A stretch of DNA of 64,000 nucleotides from Nocardioides sp. SYSU D00065. Lineage in GTDB: Bacteria; Actinomycetota; Actinomycetes; Propionibacteriales; Nocardioidaceae. A model generated the notes under the pieces. The model was not told where the DNA came from and did not search any database. It saw nothing but the letters and a program-made list of their open reading frames with translations. Each line of letters starts with the position of its first letter. Position 1 is the stretch's first letter. The stretch is taken from NCBI RefSeq assembly GCF_017916425.1, contig NZ_JAFMSX010000001.1:248001-312000 (forward strand), given 5' to 3'. Positions 52,704 to 62,881 of this stretch are shown in pieces. Position numbers and translations under genes: made by a program.

Positions 52704-53450
52704 TCAGCCGACCGGCTCGCGCACCGTCGGGTTGCCGGGGACGCTGACGTCGTAGACGCGCGCCTGCTGCGCGGTCATGAGCGCGTCGATGACCTGGGCC
52801 TTGAGCTCGGACTCCTCCGCGCTCCCCCACAGCACCTGCCGCTGGTCGCGCATGACCAGCGTGATCTGGTCGACCGTGGCGACCTCCACGTGGTCCACCC
52901 TCGTGGCGAGGTCCTCCGGGAGCGCCGACACCACGGTGGCAGCCTCCCTCAACGCGTCGGTGCCCGCGGCGGCGCCCGACCGGATGAGAGGCATCCCCTG
53001 CGGCACCGAGCGGTAGTCGCGGAACACCACGCCGTCTGCGTCGAGACCGCGTAGGCGGCCGTCGAGCTCCACCACGGCGACCGCCGTGCGCTCGACGACC
53101 TCGATGCGGACGCCGTCGGGCCAGGTCCGCGTCACGTCGACCGACGCCACCTCCGCGAGCGCGCCCACGCGCGCGTCGGCGCGTGCCAGGTCCACGAGGG
53201 CGAGCTGCTCACCGAGGGGCACGTCGGCGATCCGGCGCACCTTCGCGTCGCTGAGCAGCTCGTTGCCGGCGACCGCCACCTTGCGGACCTGGAGGGTGGT
53301 CGAGAAGAAGACCAGGTAGACGGACGTCGCGAGGACGGCGAGCAGGGCGAGCGCGGCGACCGCGTAGCGCAGCGACATCCAGCGTCGTGCCCACTGGCGC
53401 CGCGCGAACCGGCGGCGGGTGCGCAGAGCCGTACGCTCGTCCTGCTCCAC
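52704..53450 (-). CDS. ftsQ: Cell division protein FtsQ/DivIB
   Basis: 248-aa bitopic division protein. Basic cytoplasmic N-terminus, one membrane helix (YAVAALALLAVLATSVYLVFF, about 29-49), POTRA domain (LQVRKVAVAGNELLSDAKVRRIADVPLGEQLALVDLARADARVGAL...) and the FtsQ beta domain (VRIEVVERTAVAVVELDGRLRGLDADGVVFRDY). The GTG start directly follows the murC stop codon. No murB gene lies between murC and ftsQ, unlike in some actinobacteria. Confidence 0.94.
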   Translation of the reverse strand: MEQDERTALRTRRRFARRQWARRWMSLRYAVAALALLAVLATSVYLVFFSTTLQVRKVAVAGNELLSDAKVRRIADVPLGEQLALVDLARADARVGALAEVASVDVTRTWPDGVRIEVVERTAVAVVELDGRLRGLDADGVVFRDYRSVPQGMPLIRSGAAAGTDALREAATVVSALPEDLATRVDHVEVATVDQITLVMRDQRQVLWGSAEESELKAQVIDALMTAQQARVYDVSVPGNPTVREPVG

Positions 53451-54863
53451 TCAGCGACCCCCGAGCAGGTCGAGCACCCGGGGTCCGACGTTCGTGATGT
53501 CGCCCGCGCCCAGCGTGATGACGAGGTCACCGGCTCGCGCGCGCGCGACCAGTGCCTGGGCGGCGGCGTCCAGCCCGTCGGCGTAGGCGACGTGCTCGGC
53601 GGGCAGCGGTACGGCGTCGGCGACGAGCCGCCCGGTGACGTCGGGGTCCGGCTCCTCCCGGGCGACGTAGACGTCGAGCACGACGACCTCGTCGGCGGCA
53701 CCCAGGGCGACTCCCATGGCCTCGCCGAAGATCCGGGTGCGCGAGACGAGGTGGGGCTGGAAGGCGGCCACCACGCGGCCCGGGCCGGCGAGGGCGCGGG
53801 CTGCCTCGAGGTCCCCGCGGATCTCGACGGGGTGGTGGGCGTAGGAGTCGTAGACGCGCACGCCGGCCACCTCGCCCTTGAGCTCCATCCGCCGGCCCGT
53901 GCCGGTGAACGAGCCCAGGCCGTCGGCCAGCGCGGCGAAGTCGCAGCCGAGGCGCAGGCCCATCGCGAGCGCCGCCACCGCGTCGAGGACGTAGTGGCGC
54001 CCGGGGATCCGCAGCCGCAGCTCGCCGAGATCGGTGCCGGCACGGGACACCCGGCACGTCGAGGTGGACCCCGCGAGCACCAGGTCGTGGATGCGCAGGT
54101 CCGCGTCGGGCGACTCCCCCACCGTCACGACCTCGAGGCCCTGCTCGCGGGCATGGTCGGCCAGCCGGGCGGCACCGGGATCGTCCACCACGCAGACCAG
54201 GAAGCCGGAGCGGTCGACCGTGCCGGCGAACTCCTCGAACGCGCGGTGGTAAGCCTGCTCGGTGCCCCAGTTGTCGAGGTGGTCCGCCTCCACGTTGGTC
54301 ACGATCGCCGCGTGCGGCCGGTAGACGAGGAACGCGCCGTCGCTCTCGTCGGCCTCCGCGACGAAGAGGTCGTCGGTCCCCGCGTCGGCGTTGCGGCCGG
54401 TGGCGGTGAGCACGCCCCCGACGGCGTACGAGGGGTCCAGGCCCGCCGCGAGCAGGGCGGAGGTCAGCAGCCCGGTGGTGGTCGTCTTGCCGTGCGTGCC
54501 GGCGACCGCGAGCACGCGCGAGCCCACCATCACCGCGGCCAGGCCCGCGGACCGCGGCAGGACCCGCAGGCCGCGCCGCCGTGCCTCGAGCACCTCGGGG
54601 TTGTCCTCGCGCGCCGCGGTGGTCACGACGAGGGTGTCGGCGTCGCCGACGTGCGCGGCGTCGTAGCCCAGGTGGCAGGTGACGCCGAGCTCGCGCAGGG
54701 CCGGCAGGAACGGCGTGTCGTGGTCGTCGCTGCCGGAGACGGCGAGCCCGCGAGCGGCCAGGATGCGGGCGATCGCCGAGATGCCCGCGCCGCCGATGCC
54801 GACGCAGTGGACCCGGCCGAGCTCGGAGGCGGGAAGGATCTCGTCGGGGACCGGGATCCTCAC
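53451..54863 (-). CDS. murC: UDP-N-acetylmuramate-L-alanine ligase
   Basis: 470-aa Mur ligase adding L-Ala to UDP-MurNAc. Rossmann N-terminus VHCVGIGGAGISAIARILA, ATP loop VLAVAGTHGKTTTTGLL, central EADESDGAFL and NVEADHLDNWGT, C-terminal DSYAHHPVEI and VVAAFQPHLVSRT. GTG 54863 overlaps the murG stop (GTGA). Confidence 0.96.
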   Translation of the reverse strand: MRIPVPDEILPASELGRVHCVGIGGAGISAIARILAARGLAVSGSDDHDTPFLPALRELGVTCHLGYDAAHVGDADTLVVTTAAREDNPEVLEARRRGLRVLPRSAGLAAVMVGSRVLAVAGTHGKTTTTGLLTSALLAAGLDPSYAVGGVLTATGRNADAGTDDLFVAEADESDGAFLVYRPHAAIVTNVEADHLDNWGTEQAYHRAFEEFAGTVDRSGFLVCVVDDPGAARLADHAREQGLEVVTVGESPDADLRIHDLVLAGSTSTCRVSRAGTDLGELRLRIPGRHYVLDAVAALAMGLRLGCDFAALADGLGSFTGTGRRMELKGEVAGVRVYDSYAHHPVEIRGDLEAARALAGPGRVVAAFQPHLVSRTRIFGEAMGVALGAADEVVVLDVYVAREEPDPDVTGRLVADAVPLPAEHVAYADGLDAAAQALVARARAGDLVITLGAGDITNVGPRVLDLLGGR

Positions 54864-55945
54864 CGCGAGCCTCCGTCAGCGGCGGCCGCCAGGACGATGC
54901 GGGCGAGCTTCTCGTCGCCGTCGAGGGGCACCACCCCGCGAGCCGCCGCGCCCATCTGCGCGAGTCGCGGGCGGTCGGTCAGCAGGGCGGGGACGCTGGC
55001 GGTGACCCACTCGGGGGTGAGCGCACCGTCGGCGACCAGCAGCCCGCCCCCCGCATCGATGACCGGTCGGGCGTTGAGCGACTGCTCGCCGTTGCCGATC
55101 GGGAGGGGCACGTAGATCGCGGGCAGGCCGACCCCGGAGACCTCGGTGACGGTGTTGCTGCCCGAGCGGCACAGCACGGCGTCGGCGGCGGCGTAGGCCA
55201 GGTCCATCCGGTCGACGTAGTTGAGCACGACGTAGGGGACCTCGCCCGCGGGCACGGCCAGCTCGTGCTTGGGACCCACCACGTGCAGCACCTGCACCCC
55301 GGCGGCGGCAAGCGCGGCCGCGGCACCGGAGACCGCCGCGTTGATCCGGGCGGCGCCCTGCGAGCCGCCGGTCACGAGCAGCGTGGGCAGGTCGGCGCGC
55401 AGGCCGAACGTCGCCAGCGCCTCGGCGCGCAGCGCGTCGCGGTCCATGGTGGAGATCAGCCGCCGGATCGGCAGCCCGGTGCAGACGGCGTGCGGGAGCG
55501 CGGTGTCGGGGAAGCTGGTCGCGACGTGGGTGGTCATCCGGGCGCCCAGCCGGTTGGCGACGCCGGGGATCGCGTTGCCCTCGTGGACCACGAGCGGCAG
55601 TCCGCGCTTGCGTGCGGCGAGGTAGGCCGGGACCGAGACGTAGCCGCCGAACCCGACGATCACGTCGGGGCGCACCCGGTCGACCACCTCGAGGGCGGCG
55701 GCGCGAGCGGCGCGCAGCCGGGTCGGCGTACGCAGCAGGTCGGGGCCGGGCCTGCGGGGCAGCGGCACCCGAGGCACCACCTCCAGCGGCAGCCCGGCCT
55801 CCGGGACCAGCCGGGCCTCCAGCCCCTCGCGCGTGCCGAGACAGGTGACCTCCGTCGCGGGGTCGAGCCGACGCAGGGCGTCGGCAGTGGCGAGCAGGGG
55901 CGAGGTGTGGCCGGCGGAGCCGCCGCCGGCGAGGAGTACGCGCAT
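54860..55945 (-). CDS. murG: UDP-GlcNAc transferase MurG (lipid II synthesis)
   Basis: 361-aa GT28 glycosyltransferase making lipid II from lipid I at the inner membrane face. G-loops MRVLLAGGGSAGHTSPLLA and VIVGFGGYVSVPAYLAA, the HEGNAIPGVANR loop, C-domain LLVTGGSQGAARIN and donor-binding LCRSGSNTVTEVSGVGLPAIYVPLPIGNGEQSLNA. ATG 55945 is the conserved start; the upstream Met at 56008 would overlap ftsW. Confidence 0.96.
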   Translation of the reverse strand: MRVLLAGGGSAGHTSPLLATADALRRLDPATEVTCLGTREGLEARLVPEAGLPLEVVPRVPLPRRPGPDLLRTPTRLRAARAAALEVVDRVRPDVIVGFGGYVSVPAYLAARKRGLPLVVHEGNAIPGVANRLGARMTTHVATSFPDTALPHAVCTGLPIRRLISTMDRDALRAEALATFGLRADLPTLLVTGGSQGAARINAAVSGAAAALAAAGVQVLHVVGPKHELAVPAGEVPYVVLNYVDRMDLAYAAADAVLCRSGSNTVTEVSGVGLPAIYVPLPIGNGEQSLNARPVIDAGGGLLVADGALTPEWVTASVPALLTDRPRLAQMGAAARGVVPLDGDEKLARIVLAAAADGGSR

Positions 55946-55955
55946 CAGCCCAAAT

Positions 55956-57233
55956 CTAGCGAGGGAGGTCGGAGCGGGTCGCTGCCGACAGGCCGGCGGA
56001 GCGGTCACGTCGGCGTGCCGCCAGCGCGGCCGCCGCCTCGGGCTCGCGGCGGGCGAACCCGATGACCAGCCCCAGCGCGACGAGTGACGGCAGCAGCGCC
56101 GACCCGCCGTAGGAGACGATGGGCAGCGGGATGCCGATCACGGGCAGCACCGCGAGCACCATGCCGACGTTGATCATCATCTGGCCGAGCAGCCACACGA
56201 CGATGCCGAACGTGGCGTAGCGGACGAAGGGGTCCTCCGTGCTCAGGGCCACGCGGATGGCGGCGTAGGCGATGGTGAAGAACAGCCCGACCACGAGCAG
56301 GGTGCCCGCCAGGCCGAGCTCCTCGCCGAGCACGGCGAAGATGAAGTCGGTGTGGGCCTCGGGCAGGTCGCCCCACTTCTGGGTGGAGGCACCGATGCCC
56401 TCGCCGAGCCACTTGCCGTTGGACAGGGCGTAGAGGCCGTGCGCGGGTTGCCACCCGGCGTTGGTGTAGTCCTTGAACGGGTCGGTGAAGTGGGTGATCC
56501 GCTGGAGCCGTTCGGGATCGGTGGCCGCGAGCGCGACGGCGGCGACACCCAGCACCGACAGGCTGAGGCCGAAGAGCCTCAGCGGCGCGCCGACGACCCA
56601 CAGCATCCCGAGCAGGATCGCCGCGAGCACCATGGCGGTGCCGAGGTCGCGACCCACGAGCACCAGCGCGATGACGGCGAACAGGCCCGGCACCACGGGC
56701 ACCAGCAGGTGGTGGAGCTCGCCGAGGCGCCGCTCCTTGTGGGCGTAGATGTTGGCCGCCCACAGCACGATCGCCAGCTTGGCCACCTCGGCCGGCTGCA
56801 TGGTGAACGGTCCGATGGCCAGCCAGTTCTTGTTGCCGTTGATGAGCACGCCGAAGCGCGCGACCAGTGCCAGCAGCACGAGGGTGAGCACGAAGCCCGG
56901 GTAGGCGAGCCGACGTACGTGCTTGACCGGCATCCGCGAGGCCACCCAGGCGCAGGGCAGCCCGACCACGACCCACAGCAGCTGGCGCTTCACGACCGCG
57001 TAGGAGTCGTCGTAGGTGAGGTAGGACCGCACGCTGGAGGCGCTGAGCACCATGATGAGACCGATGACGAGCAGCAGCGCGGACGCACCCAGGAGCAGGT
57101 AGTAGGACGCGAGCGGCTTGTCCAGCGCCTCGCGCAGCGAGCGCCGGCCGGCGGCCAGGCCCGCGCCGAGCGGCGCGCGCACCTGCGTCGACGCCGCGTC
57201 GGCGGAGACGTCCTCGGGGTTCGCCGTGGTCAT
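55956..57233 (-). CDS. ftsW: Septal peptidoglycan polymerase FtsW (SEDS)
   Basis: 425-aa SEDS glycosyltransferase with about ten helices, partner of FtsI. N-terminal cytoplasmic ~40 residues. Motifs: IGLIMVLSASSVRSYL, NGNKNWLAIGPFTMQPAEVAKLAIVLW, the catalytic-region loop FTDPFKDYTNAGWQPAHGLYALSNG, and PVIGIPLPIVSYGGSALLPSL. It starts 48 nt after the murD stop; that gap holds a GC-rich hairpin. murG follows after 10 nt. Confidence 0.95.
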   Translation of the reverse strand: MTTANPEDVSADAASTQVRAPLGAGLAAGRRSLREALDKPLASYYLLLGASALLLVIGLIMVLSASSVRSYLTYDDSYAVVKRQLLWVVVGLPCAWVASRMPVKHVRRLAYPGFVLTLVLLALVARFGVLINGNKNWLAIGPFTMQPAEVAKLAIVLWAANIYAHKERRLGELHHLLVPVVPGLFAVIALVLVGRDLGTAMVLAAILLGMLWVVGAPLRLFGLSLSVLGVAAVALAATDPERLQRITHFTDPFKDYTNAGWQPAHGLYALSNGKWLGEGIGASTQKWGDLPEAHTDFIFAVLGEELGLAGTLLVVGLFFTIAYAAIRVALSTEDPFVRYATFGIVVWLLGQMMINVGMVLAVLPVIGIPLPIVSYGGSALLPSLVALGLVIGFARREPEAAAALAARRRDRSAGLSAATRSDLPR

Positions 57234-57243
57234 CTGCGCTCCC

Positions 57244-57268
57244 CTCGTCGCGGGCCCGGGCCGACGAG
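57244..57268 (-). other. GC-rich hairpin between murD and ftsW
   Basis: CTCGTCG and CGACGAG form a 7-bp stem around a GC-only loop that can itself pair (GGGCCCGGGCC). It is the only gap longer than about 10 nt between ftsI and murC. It could be a processing or stabilising structure or a leaky terminator. Confidence 0.3.
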
Positions 57269-57281
57269 TGGTCGGCCGGTG

Positions 57282-58811
57282 TCAGTCGGTGGTGTCGATC
57301 CTGCGGTGCACCGCGGCGGCGAACGCGTCGCCGCGGGCGCCGTAGTCGGTGAACATGTCCATGGAGGCGCAGCCCGGCGCCAGCAGCACCGTGTCGCCGG
57401 GCCTGGCGAGCCCGGCGGCCGCGTCGACCACGCGCCCCATCGGATCCCCAGTCTCGTCGTCACCCACATCGATGACCGGCACATCGGGCGCGTGTCGCGA
57501 AAGAGCGTCGGCGATGACGTGGCGGTCCCGCCCGAGCAGCACGACGCCGCGCAGCCGATCGCGCGTGGCCAGGACCAGGTCGTCGAAGCGGGCGCCCTTG
57601 GCGAGGCCGCCGGCGACCCACACGACGTGCTCGTACGCGCGCAACGAGGACTGGGCGGCATGCGGGTTCGTCGCCTTGGAGTCGTCGACCCAGCTCACAC
57701 CGCCGGCCTCGCCCACGCGGGCGATGCGGTGGCCGTCGGGGCGGAACGCGCGCAGGCCGTCGCGCACCGCCTGCTGGCTCACGCCGTGGGCGCGGGCCAG
57801 CGCGGCGGCCGCCAGGGCGTTGGCGACGAAGTGTGGAGCCGGCGAGGCGAGGTCGGCCAGCGTGCAGAGCTCGGCGGCGCTGGTGGCCCGCTCCTCGATG
57901 AAGGCCCGGTCGACGAGCAGGTCGTCGACCACCCCCACGTCACCGGCGGCCGGCGTGCCGAGGGTGAAGCCGACGGCGCGGGCGCCCTCGACCACGTCGG
58001 CCTCGCGGACCATGTCCTCGGTGGCCGCGTCGGCGAGGTTGTAGACGCAGGCACGCTGCACCCGCTCGTAGATCCGTGCCTTGTCGGCGGCATAGGCCTC
58101 CATGCCGCCGATGCCCCCCGCCTCGTCGTCGTACCAGTCGAGGTGGTCCTCGGCGAGGTTGAGCACGGCGGCCGACTCCGCCGACATCGAGTGGGTGTAG
58201 TGCAGCTGGAAGCTCGACAGCTCCACGGCGAGGACGTCGTAGGGCTCGGGGTCCATCACCGCCTCCACGATGGGCATGCCGACGTTGCCGACCGCGGCGA
58301 CGCGCAGGCCCGCTGCGGTCAGGATCGACCGGAGCATCTGCACGGTCGTGGTCTTGCCGTTGGTGCCGGTGACCGCCAGCCACGGCGCGGGAGCGACCGG
58401 GTCGCGCAGCCGCCAGGCCAGCTCGACCTCGCCCCACACGGGCACGCCGCGCTCGGCGGCCTGCGCCAGCAGCGGTGCGGTGGGACGCCAGCCCGGCGAG
58501 GTGACGACGAGGTCGACGCCGTCGGGCAGGACCGCCGTGGCCCCCGGCTCGAGCCGGATCGTGGCACCGAGCGTCTCGAGCAGCCGGGCTTTCTCGGCCT
58601 TCTCCGCGCTGGTGGCCTCGTCGAGCGCGGTCACCTCGGCCCCGAGGAACAGCAGGTTGTCGGCGGCGGCGAAGCCGGAGACGCCGAAGCCGGCGACCAC
58701 GACCCGGACACCGGACCAGTCGCTGGCGCGCCCGAGCGCGTCGACGTCCACCCGGCGACGCTCGGCCGAGGAGCCGGCGTCGTCCGGGCCGAGGGGCGGG
58801 GTGCTAGCCAA
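57282..58811 (-). CDS. murD: UDP-N-acetylmuramoyl-L-alanine-D-glutamate ligase
   Basis: 509-aa Mur ligase adding D-Glu. N-terminal [32 protein letters not shown] loop [17 protein letters not shown], central [10 protein letters not shown] and [11 protein letters not shown]-terminal [32 protein letters not shown] and [26 protein letters not shown]. The start at TTG 58811 overlaps the mraY stop region by 8 nt. It is a rare start codon without a strong RBS, so a downstream GTG (about residue 22) is possible. Slightly longer than usual because of the N-terminal extension. Confidence 0.94.
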   Translation of the reverse strand: MASTPPLGPDDAGSSAERRRVDVDALGRASDWSGVRVVVAGFGVSGFAAADNLLFLGAEVTALDEATSAEKAEKARLLETLGATIRLEPGATAVLPDGVDLVVTSPGWRPTAPLLAQAAERGVPVWGEVELAWRLRDPVAPAPWLAVTGTNGKTTTVQMLRSILTAAGLRVAAVGNVGMPIVEAVMDPEPYDVLAVELSSFQLHYTHSMSAESAAVLNLAEDHLDWYDDEAGGIGGMEAYAADKARIYERVQRACVYNLADAATEDMVREADVVEGARAVGFTLGTPAAGDVGVVDDLLVDRAFIEERATSAAELCTLADLASPAPHFVANALAAAALARAHGVSQQAVRDGLRAFRPDGHRIARVGEAGGVSWVDDSKATNPHAAQSSLRAYEHVVWVAGGLAKGARFDDLVLATRDRLRGVVLLGRDRHVIADALSRHAPDVPVIDVGDDETGDPMGRVVDAAAGLARPGDTVLLAPGCASMDMFTDYGARGDAFAAAVHRRIDTTD

Positions 58812-59916
58812 CGCCGGCGACCCACTCGGCGTAGAAGATCCCGATCCCCGTGGCCACGGCGAGGCCGGTGATGATCCAGAACCGGATCACGATCGTGACC
58901 TGCTCCCAGCCGAGCATCTCGAAGTGGTGGTGCAGGGGCGTCATCCGGAACACCCGGTGACCGGGCTGGATCTTGAAGATCGACCGCACCAGCCCGCTGG
59001 CGCGGCTGAGCTTGAACACGGAGACCTGGATGATGACCGACAGGGTGATGACCACGAAGAGCCCGCCGATGATCAGCAGCAGCAGCTCTGTGCGGGTCAT
59101 GATCGCGAAGCCGGCCATCGCCCCGCCCAGGGCGAGCGAGCCGGTGTCACCCATGATGATCTGCGCCGGCGAGGCGTTCCACCACAGGAAGCCGAAGCAG
59201 GCCCCGGTCAGCGCCGCGGCCACCACGGCGAGGTCGAGCGGGTCGCGCACCTCGTAGCACTTGGGTCCGGCCTCGAGGGCGCAGGACTGGCTGTTCTGCC
59301 AGATGTTGACCAGCGTGTAGGCGGCGAAGATCAGGATCGACGCACCCGTCGCAAGGCCGTCGAGGCCGTCGGCGAGGTTCACCGCGTTGCTGGTGCCCGT
59401 CACGATGACCCAGATGAGCAGGATCGCCACGATGGTCGGCAGCGTCAGCCGCTCGTAGTCGCGGATGAACGACAGGTGGTCCGAGGCGGGCCGCCAGCCG
59501 CGCTCGTCCTCCAGCACGGGCGAGAGGGCCAGGAAGCCGAACACCACGGCCACCACGGTCTGCCCGATCATCTTGGCGCGGCTGCGCAGGCCGAGGTTGT
59601 GCTGCCGGCTGACCTTGAGGAAGTCGTCGAGGAAGCCGACCGCGCCGAGCCCGACCAGCAGGAACAGCAGCAGCATCGCCGAGGCGCTCGGCGCGGTGCC
59701 GGTGATCAGCTTCGCGGCCAGGTAGCCCACCACGGTCGCCAGCACGATCACCGCGCCGCCCATCGTCGGCGTTCCGCGCTTGACGTGGTGGGTGGTGGGG
59801 CCGTCGTCACGGATCGGCTGCCCGAATCCCTGCCGCGTGAAGAAGCGGATCGCGTAGCGCGTGCCGAGGAGGGAGATCAGCAGCGAGAGTCCTCCTCCGA
59901 ACAGGATGGCTCTCAT
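58804..59916 (-). CDS. mraY: Phospho-N-acetylmuramoyl-pentapeptide transferase
   Basis: 370-aa integral membrane enzyme making lipid I on undecaprenyl phosphate, about ten helices. Family motifs: [81 protein letters not shown] and [16 protein letters not shown] 59916 overlaps the murF stop (ATGA). Confidence 0.97.
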   Translation of the reverse strand: MRAILFGGGLSLLISLLGTRYAIRFFTRQGFGQPIRDDGPTTHHVKRGTPTMGGAVIVLATVVGYLAAKLITGTAPSASAMLLLFLLVGLGAVGFLDDFLKVSRQHNLGLRSRAKMIGQTVVAVVFGFLALSPVLEDERGWRPASDHLSFIRDYERLTLPTIVAILLIWVIVTGTSNAVNLADGLDGLATGASILIFAAYTLVNIWQNSQSCALEAGPKCYEVRDPLDLAVVAAALTGACFGFLWWNASPAQIIMGDTGSLALGGAMAGFAIMTRTELLLLIIGGLFVVITLSVIIQVSVFKLSRASGLVRSIFKIQPGHRVFRMTPLHHHFEMLGWEQVTIVIRFWIITGLAVATGIGIFYAEWVAGVG

Positions 59917-61295
59917 GTGGTGCTACTCCCTTGCTCGATGAGGACGTCGGCGATCAGTTCCAGCGCCGCCCCCCGTGACGCCTTCACCAGGACGACATCA
60001 GCAGCCGAGACATTGTGCCGCAGCCAGTCGACGGCAGCGTCACGCCCCGCCGTGGGGATCGTCACGCCGCCGGTCGCGACCGACTCGTAGCCCTCCCCCA
60101 TGACGCCTGCGGCGGCTCCCACGGTGAGCAGCACGTCGACGCCCGCCTCGGCGGCGTACACGCCGACGTCGCGGTGCGCGTCGACCGCGCCGGCGCCGAG
60201 CTCGAACATCTCGCCCAGCACCGCGACCGTACGCCGCCCGCTGCGGCTGCCCATGCCGGCGAGCGTGTCCAGTGCGGCGCGCATCGACTCGGGGTTGGCG
60301 TTGTAGGCGTCGTTGACGACGACCAGCCCGTCGGGGCGCTCGGTGACCTCCATCCGCCACCGGCTGGCCGGCCGCGCGTCGCCCAGCGCGTCGGCCACCG
60401 TGTCGAGGTCGAGGCCGGCGGCCAGCGCCATGGCGGCAGCGGCGGCCGCGTTGCGCCACTGGAAGGCCCCGACCTGCGCGAGGTGCACGGTGGCCCCCGA
60501 GCCGCGGTGGACGATCTCGAAGGACTGTCGGCCCAGGTCGTCGGTGCTGACCTCGCTGACCGCCACGTCGGCCTCGCCGCTGCCGAAGGTGGTCACGGCC
60601 GCCTCCGTGCGGGCTGCCATCGCCGCGACCAGTGCGTCGTCGGCGTTGAGCACGGCCGTGCCGTCGGCGGGCAGCGCCTCCACGATCTCGCCCTTGGCCT
60701 GCGCGATCGCCTCGCGGTCGCCGAACTCGCCGATGTGAGCCGTCCCGACGTTGAGCACCGCAGCGACTCGCGGCGGGGCGATCTCGCACAGCCGGGCGAT
60801 GTGCCCCACGCCGCGCGCCCCCATCTCGACGACGAGGTAGCGGGTGTCGGGCGCGGCGCGCAGGACCGTCAGCGGCACGCCGAGCTCGTTGTTGAAGTTG
60901 CCGCGCGTGGCGACCGTCGCCCCGGTCTCGCCCAGCACGTGCGCGAGGTAGTCCTTGGTGCCGGTCTTGCCCTGCGAGCCGGTCATCGCCAGGACGACCA
61001 CGTCCGGGAGCCGGTCCACGACGTGCCGCGCGAGCACGCCCAGTGCACTCGTGACGTCGTCGACGACCACCGTGGGCAGCTCCGTCGGCCGGCTGCCGAG
61101 GGCCGCGACGGCGCCGGCGTCGCCGGCCGCCGCGGCGAAGTCGTGCCCGTCCACCCGCTCGCCGGCGATCGCCACGAACAGTCCGCCGGGCTCCGGGGTG
61201 CGCGTGTCGAGGAAGGCGCCGCCGGTCACGACCGCTTCGCCGTGGGCCACTCCCCCGACCACCTCGGCGATCTCGCCGAGCGTCATCTCGATCAT
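59913..61295 (-). CDS. murF: UDP-MurNAc-tripeptide D-alanyl-D-alanine ligase
   Basis: 460-aa Mur ligase adding D-Ala-D-Ala. N-terminal [36 protein letters not shown] loop [82 protein letters not shown] and C-terminal [16 protein letters not shown] 61295 overlaps the murE stop. Confidence 0.96.
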   Translation of the reverse strand: MIEMTLGEIAEVVGGVAHGEAVVTGGAFLDTRTPEPGGLFVAIAGERVDGHDFAAAAGDAGAVAALGSRPTELPTVVVDDVTSALGVLARHVVDRLPDVVVLAMTGSQGKTGTKDYLAHVLGETGATVATRGNFNNELGVPLTVLRAAPDTRYLVVEMGARGVGHIARLCEIAPPRVAAVLNVGTAHIGEFGDREAIAQAKGEIVEALPADGTAVLNADDALVAAMAARTEAAVTTFGSGEADVAVSEVSTDDLGRQSFEIVHRGSGATVHLAQVGAFQWRNAAAAAAMALAAGLDLDTVADALGDARPASRWRMEVTERPDGLVVVNDAYNANPESMRAALDTLAGMGSRSGRRTVAVLGEMFELGAGAVDAHRDVGVYAAEAGVDVLLTVGAAAGVMGEGYESVATGGVTIPTAGRDAAVDWLRHNVSAADVVLVKASRGAALELIADVLIEQGSSTT

Positions 61296-62881
61296 CGCTC
61301 GTCCGCCTCCCCGCCGGACCGGTTCGTCACAGCGGCGACCTCCTCGGCCGCGACCACCCGGTCGTCGAAGGGATGCACCACGCCGTCGACCTCCTGGCCG
61401 GTCTCGTGACCCTTGCCGGCGACGAGGACGACGTCGCCGGGGCGGGCGGAGCGGACGGCCTCACGGATCGCGAGCCGGCGGTCGCCCACCTCGCGCACCT
61501 CGGCGCGCCCACCGCGCGCACCTGCCAGCACGGCGGCGCGGATCGCGGCCGGGTCCTCGCTGCGGGGGTTGTCGTCGGTGACGACCACCAGGTCGGCCAG
61601 GGCGGCCGCGATCTGGCCCATCACCGGGCGCTTGACCGTGTCGCGGTCGCCGCCTGCTCCCACCACCACGAGCAGCCGGCCCTGCGTGAGCGGACGCAAG
61701 GTGGCGAGGACCGCCTCGAGGGCGTCGGGCTTGTGGGCGTAGTCGACGACCAGGGTGAAGTCCTGTCCCGCCGCGACCTGCTCGAGGCGACCCGGTACGC
61801 CGCCCACCTCGGCGATCCCGTCGGCGACGGCTGCAGCGTCGATCCCGGCGAGTGCAGCGGACGCGATGGCCGCGAGCGCGTTGGACACGTTGAAGCCGCC
61901 GGGCAGGTTGACCGCCGCGGGCACCTCGACGCCGGGCCCCAGGACCGTGAACGTCGCCCCGGCCGCGGTCAGCTCGACGTCCACGGCGCGCCAGTCGGCG
62001 TCGGCCCCGTGCACGGAGAACGTCGACATCGGCACGGTGGCCACCTCGAGCAGTCGCCGCCCGAAGTCGTCGTCGACGTTGGTGAGGCCGAGCCGGGCGC
62101 GCTCAGGGGTGAACAGGCTCGCCTTGGCGGCGAAGTAGTCGTCGAGGTCGGCGTGGAAGTCGAGGTGGTCGCGGCCGAGGTTGAGGAACGTCGCGACGTC
62201 GAACACCACGCCGTCGACGCGACCCAGCACGAGAGCGTGGCTCGAGACCTCCATCGCGCAGGTGTCCACGCCCCGCTCGCGCATCACCGCGAACAGGCCG
62301 TGCAGGTCCGGTGCCTCCGGTGTCGTGAGCTGGGTCCGAACGTCCGCGCCGGCGATGCGGGTGCCGACAGTGCCCACGACCGCCGAGGGCACGCCCGAGG
62401 CGGTCAGGCCCTGCTCGAGCAGCCGGGTGGTGGTGGTCTTGCCCTGGGTGCCCGTGACGCCCACGACGCGCAGGTCCGCGGCGGGGTCGCCGTAGACCCG
62501 CGAGGCCAGACGCCCGAGGACGCTGCGCGGCTCCGCGACGACGATCGCGGGCGTGCCCGGCGGCAGCCGGTCAGCGCCCGCCGGGTCGGTCACCACGGCC
62601 ACCGCGCCCGAGGCGAGGGCCTGGGCGGCGAAGTCCGCGCCGTGGGCGCGGGCGCCCGGGAGGGCGGCGTACAGGTCCCCGGGACGCACGCGGGCGGTGC
62701 TGAGGGAGATGCCCGAGACGGCCGCGCCGAGGTCGCCGTGCACGGTCACGTCGGTCAGTGCCGTCAGCCAGCCGGCCAGCTCGGCGACCGGGGTCGCGGG
62801 CACCTGCCGGGGACGCGCGGGGTCGACCGCCCGGTGGCTCGGGTCCGCTGGCTGATCCACCGACCGAGCGTAGCGACTCAC
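61292..62881 (-). CDS. murE: UDP-MurNAc-L-Ala-D-Glu:diaminopimelate ligase
   Basis: 529-aa Mur ligase adding the third-position diamino acid. ATP loop VVGVTGTQGKTTTTRLLEQ, TTPEAPDLHGLFAVM, NLGRDHLDFHADLDDYFAAKASLF, YAHKPDALEAVLATLRPL and the diaminopimelate-selecting DNPRSEDP motif, so DAP rather than Lys is added (LL-DAP would be expected in Nocardioidaceae). Start uncertain: GTG 62881 overlaps the ftsI stop (GTGA); GTG 62860 is the alternative. Confidence 0.95.
   Translation of the reverse strand: MSRYARSVDQPADPSHRAVDPARPRQVPATPVAELAGWLTALTDVTVHGDLGAAVSGISLSTARVRPGDLYAALPGARAHGADFAAQALASGAVAVVTDPAGADRLPPGTPAIVVAEPRSVLGRLASRVYGDPAADLRVVGVTGTQGKTTTTRLLEQGLTASGVPSAVVGTVGTRIAGADVRTQLTTPEAPDLHGLFAVMRERGVDTCAMEVSSHALVLGRVDGVVFDVATFLNLGRDHLDFHADLDDYFAAKASLFTPERARLGLTNVDDDFGRRLLEVATVPMSTFSVHGADADWRAVDVELTAAGATFTVLGPGVEVPAAVNLPGGFNVSNALAAIASAALAGIDAAAVADGIAEVGGVPGRLEQVAAGQDFTLVVDYAHKPDALEAVLATLRPLTQGRLLVVVGAGGDRDTVKRPVMGQIAAALADLVVVTDDNPRSEDPAAIRAAVLAGARGGRAEVREVGDRRLAIREAVRSARPGDVVLVAGKGHETGQEVDGVVHPFDDRVVAAEEVAAVTNRSGGEADER

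Noticed and set aside
56352-58871. 839-codon plus-strand frame across ftsW and murD
   Set aside because: Antisense to two well-supported dcw genes, no domain, composition typical of shadow frames.
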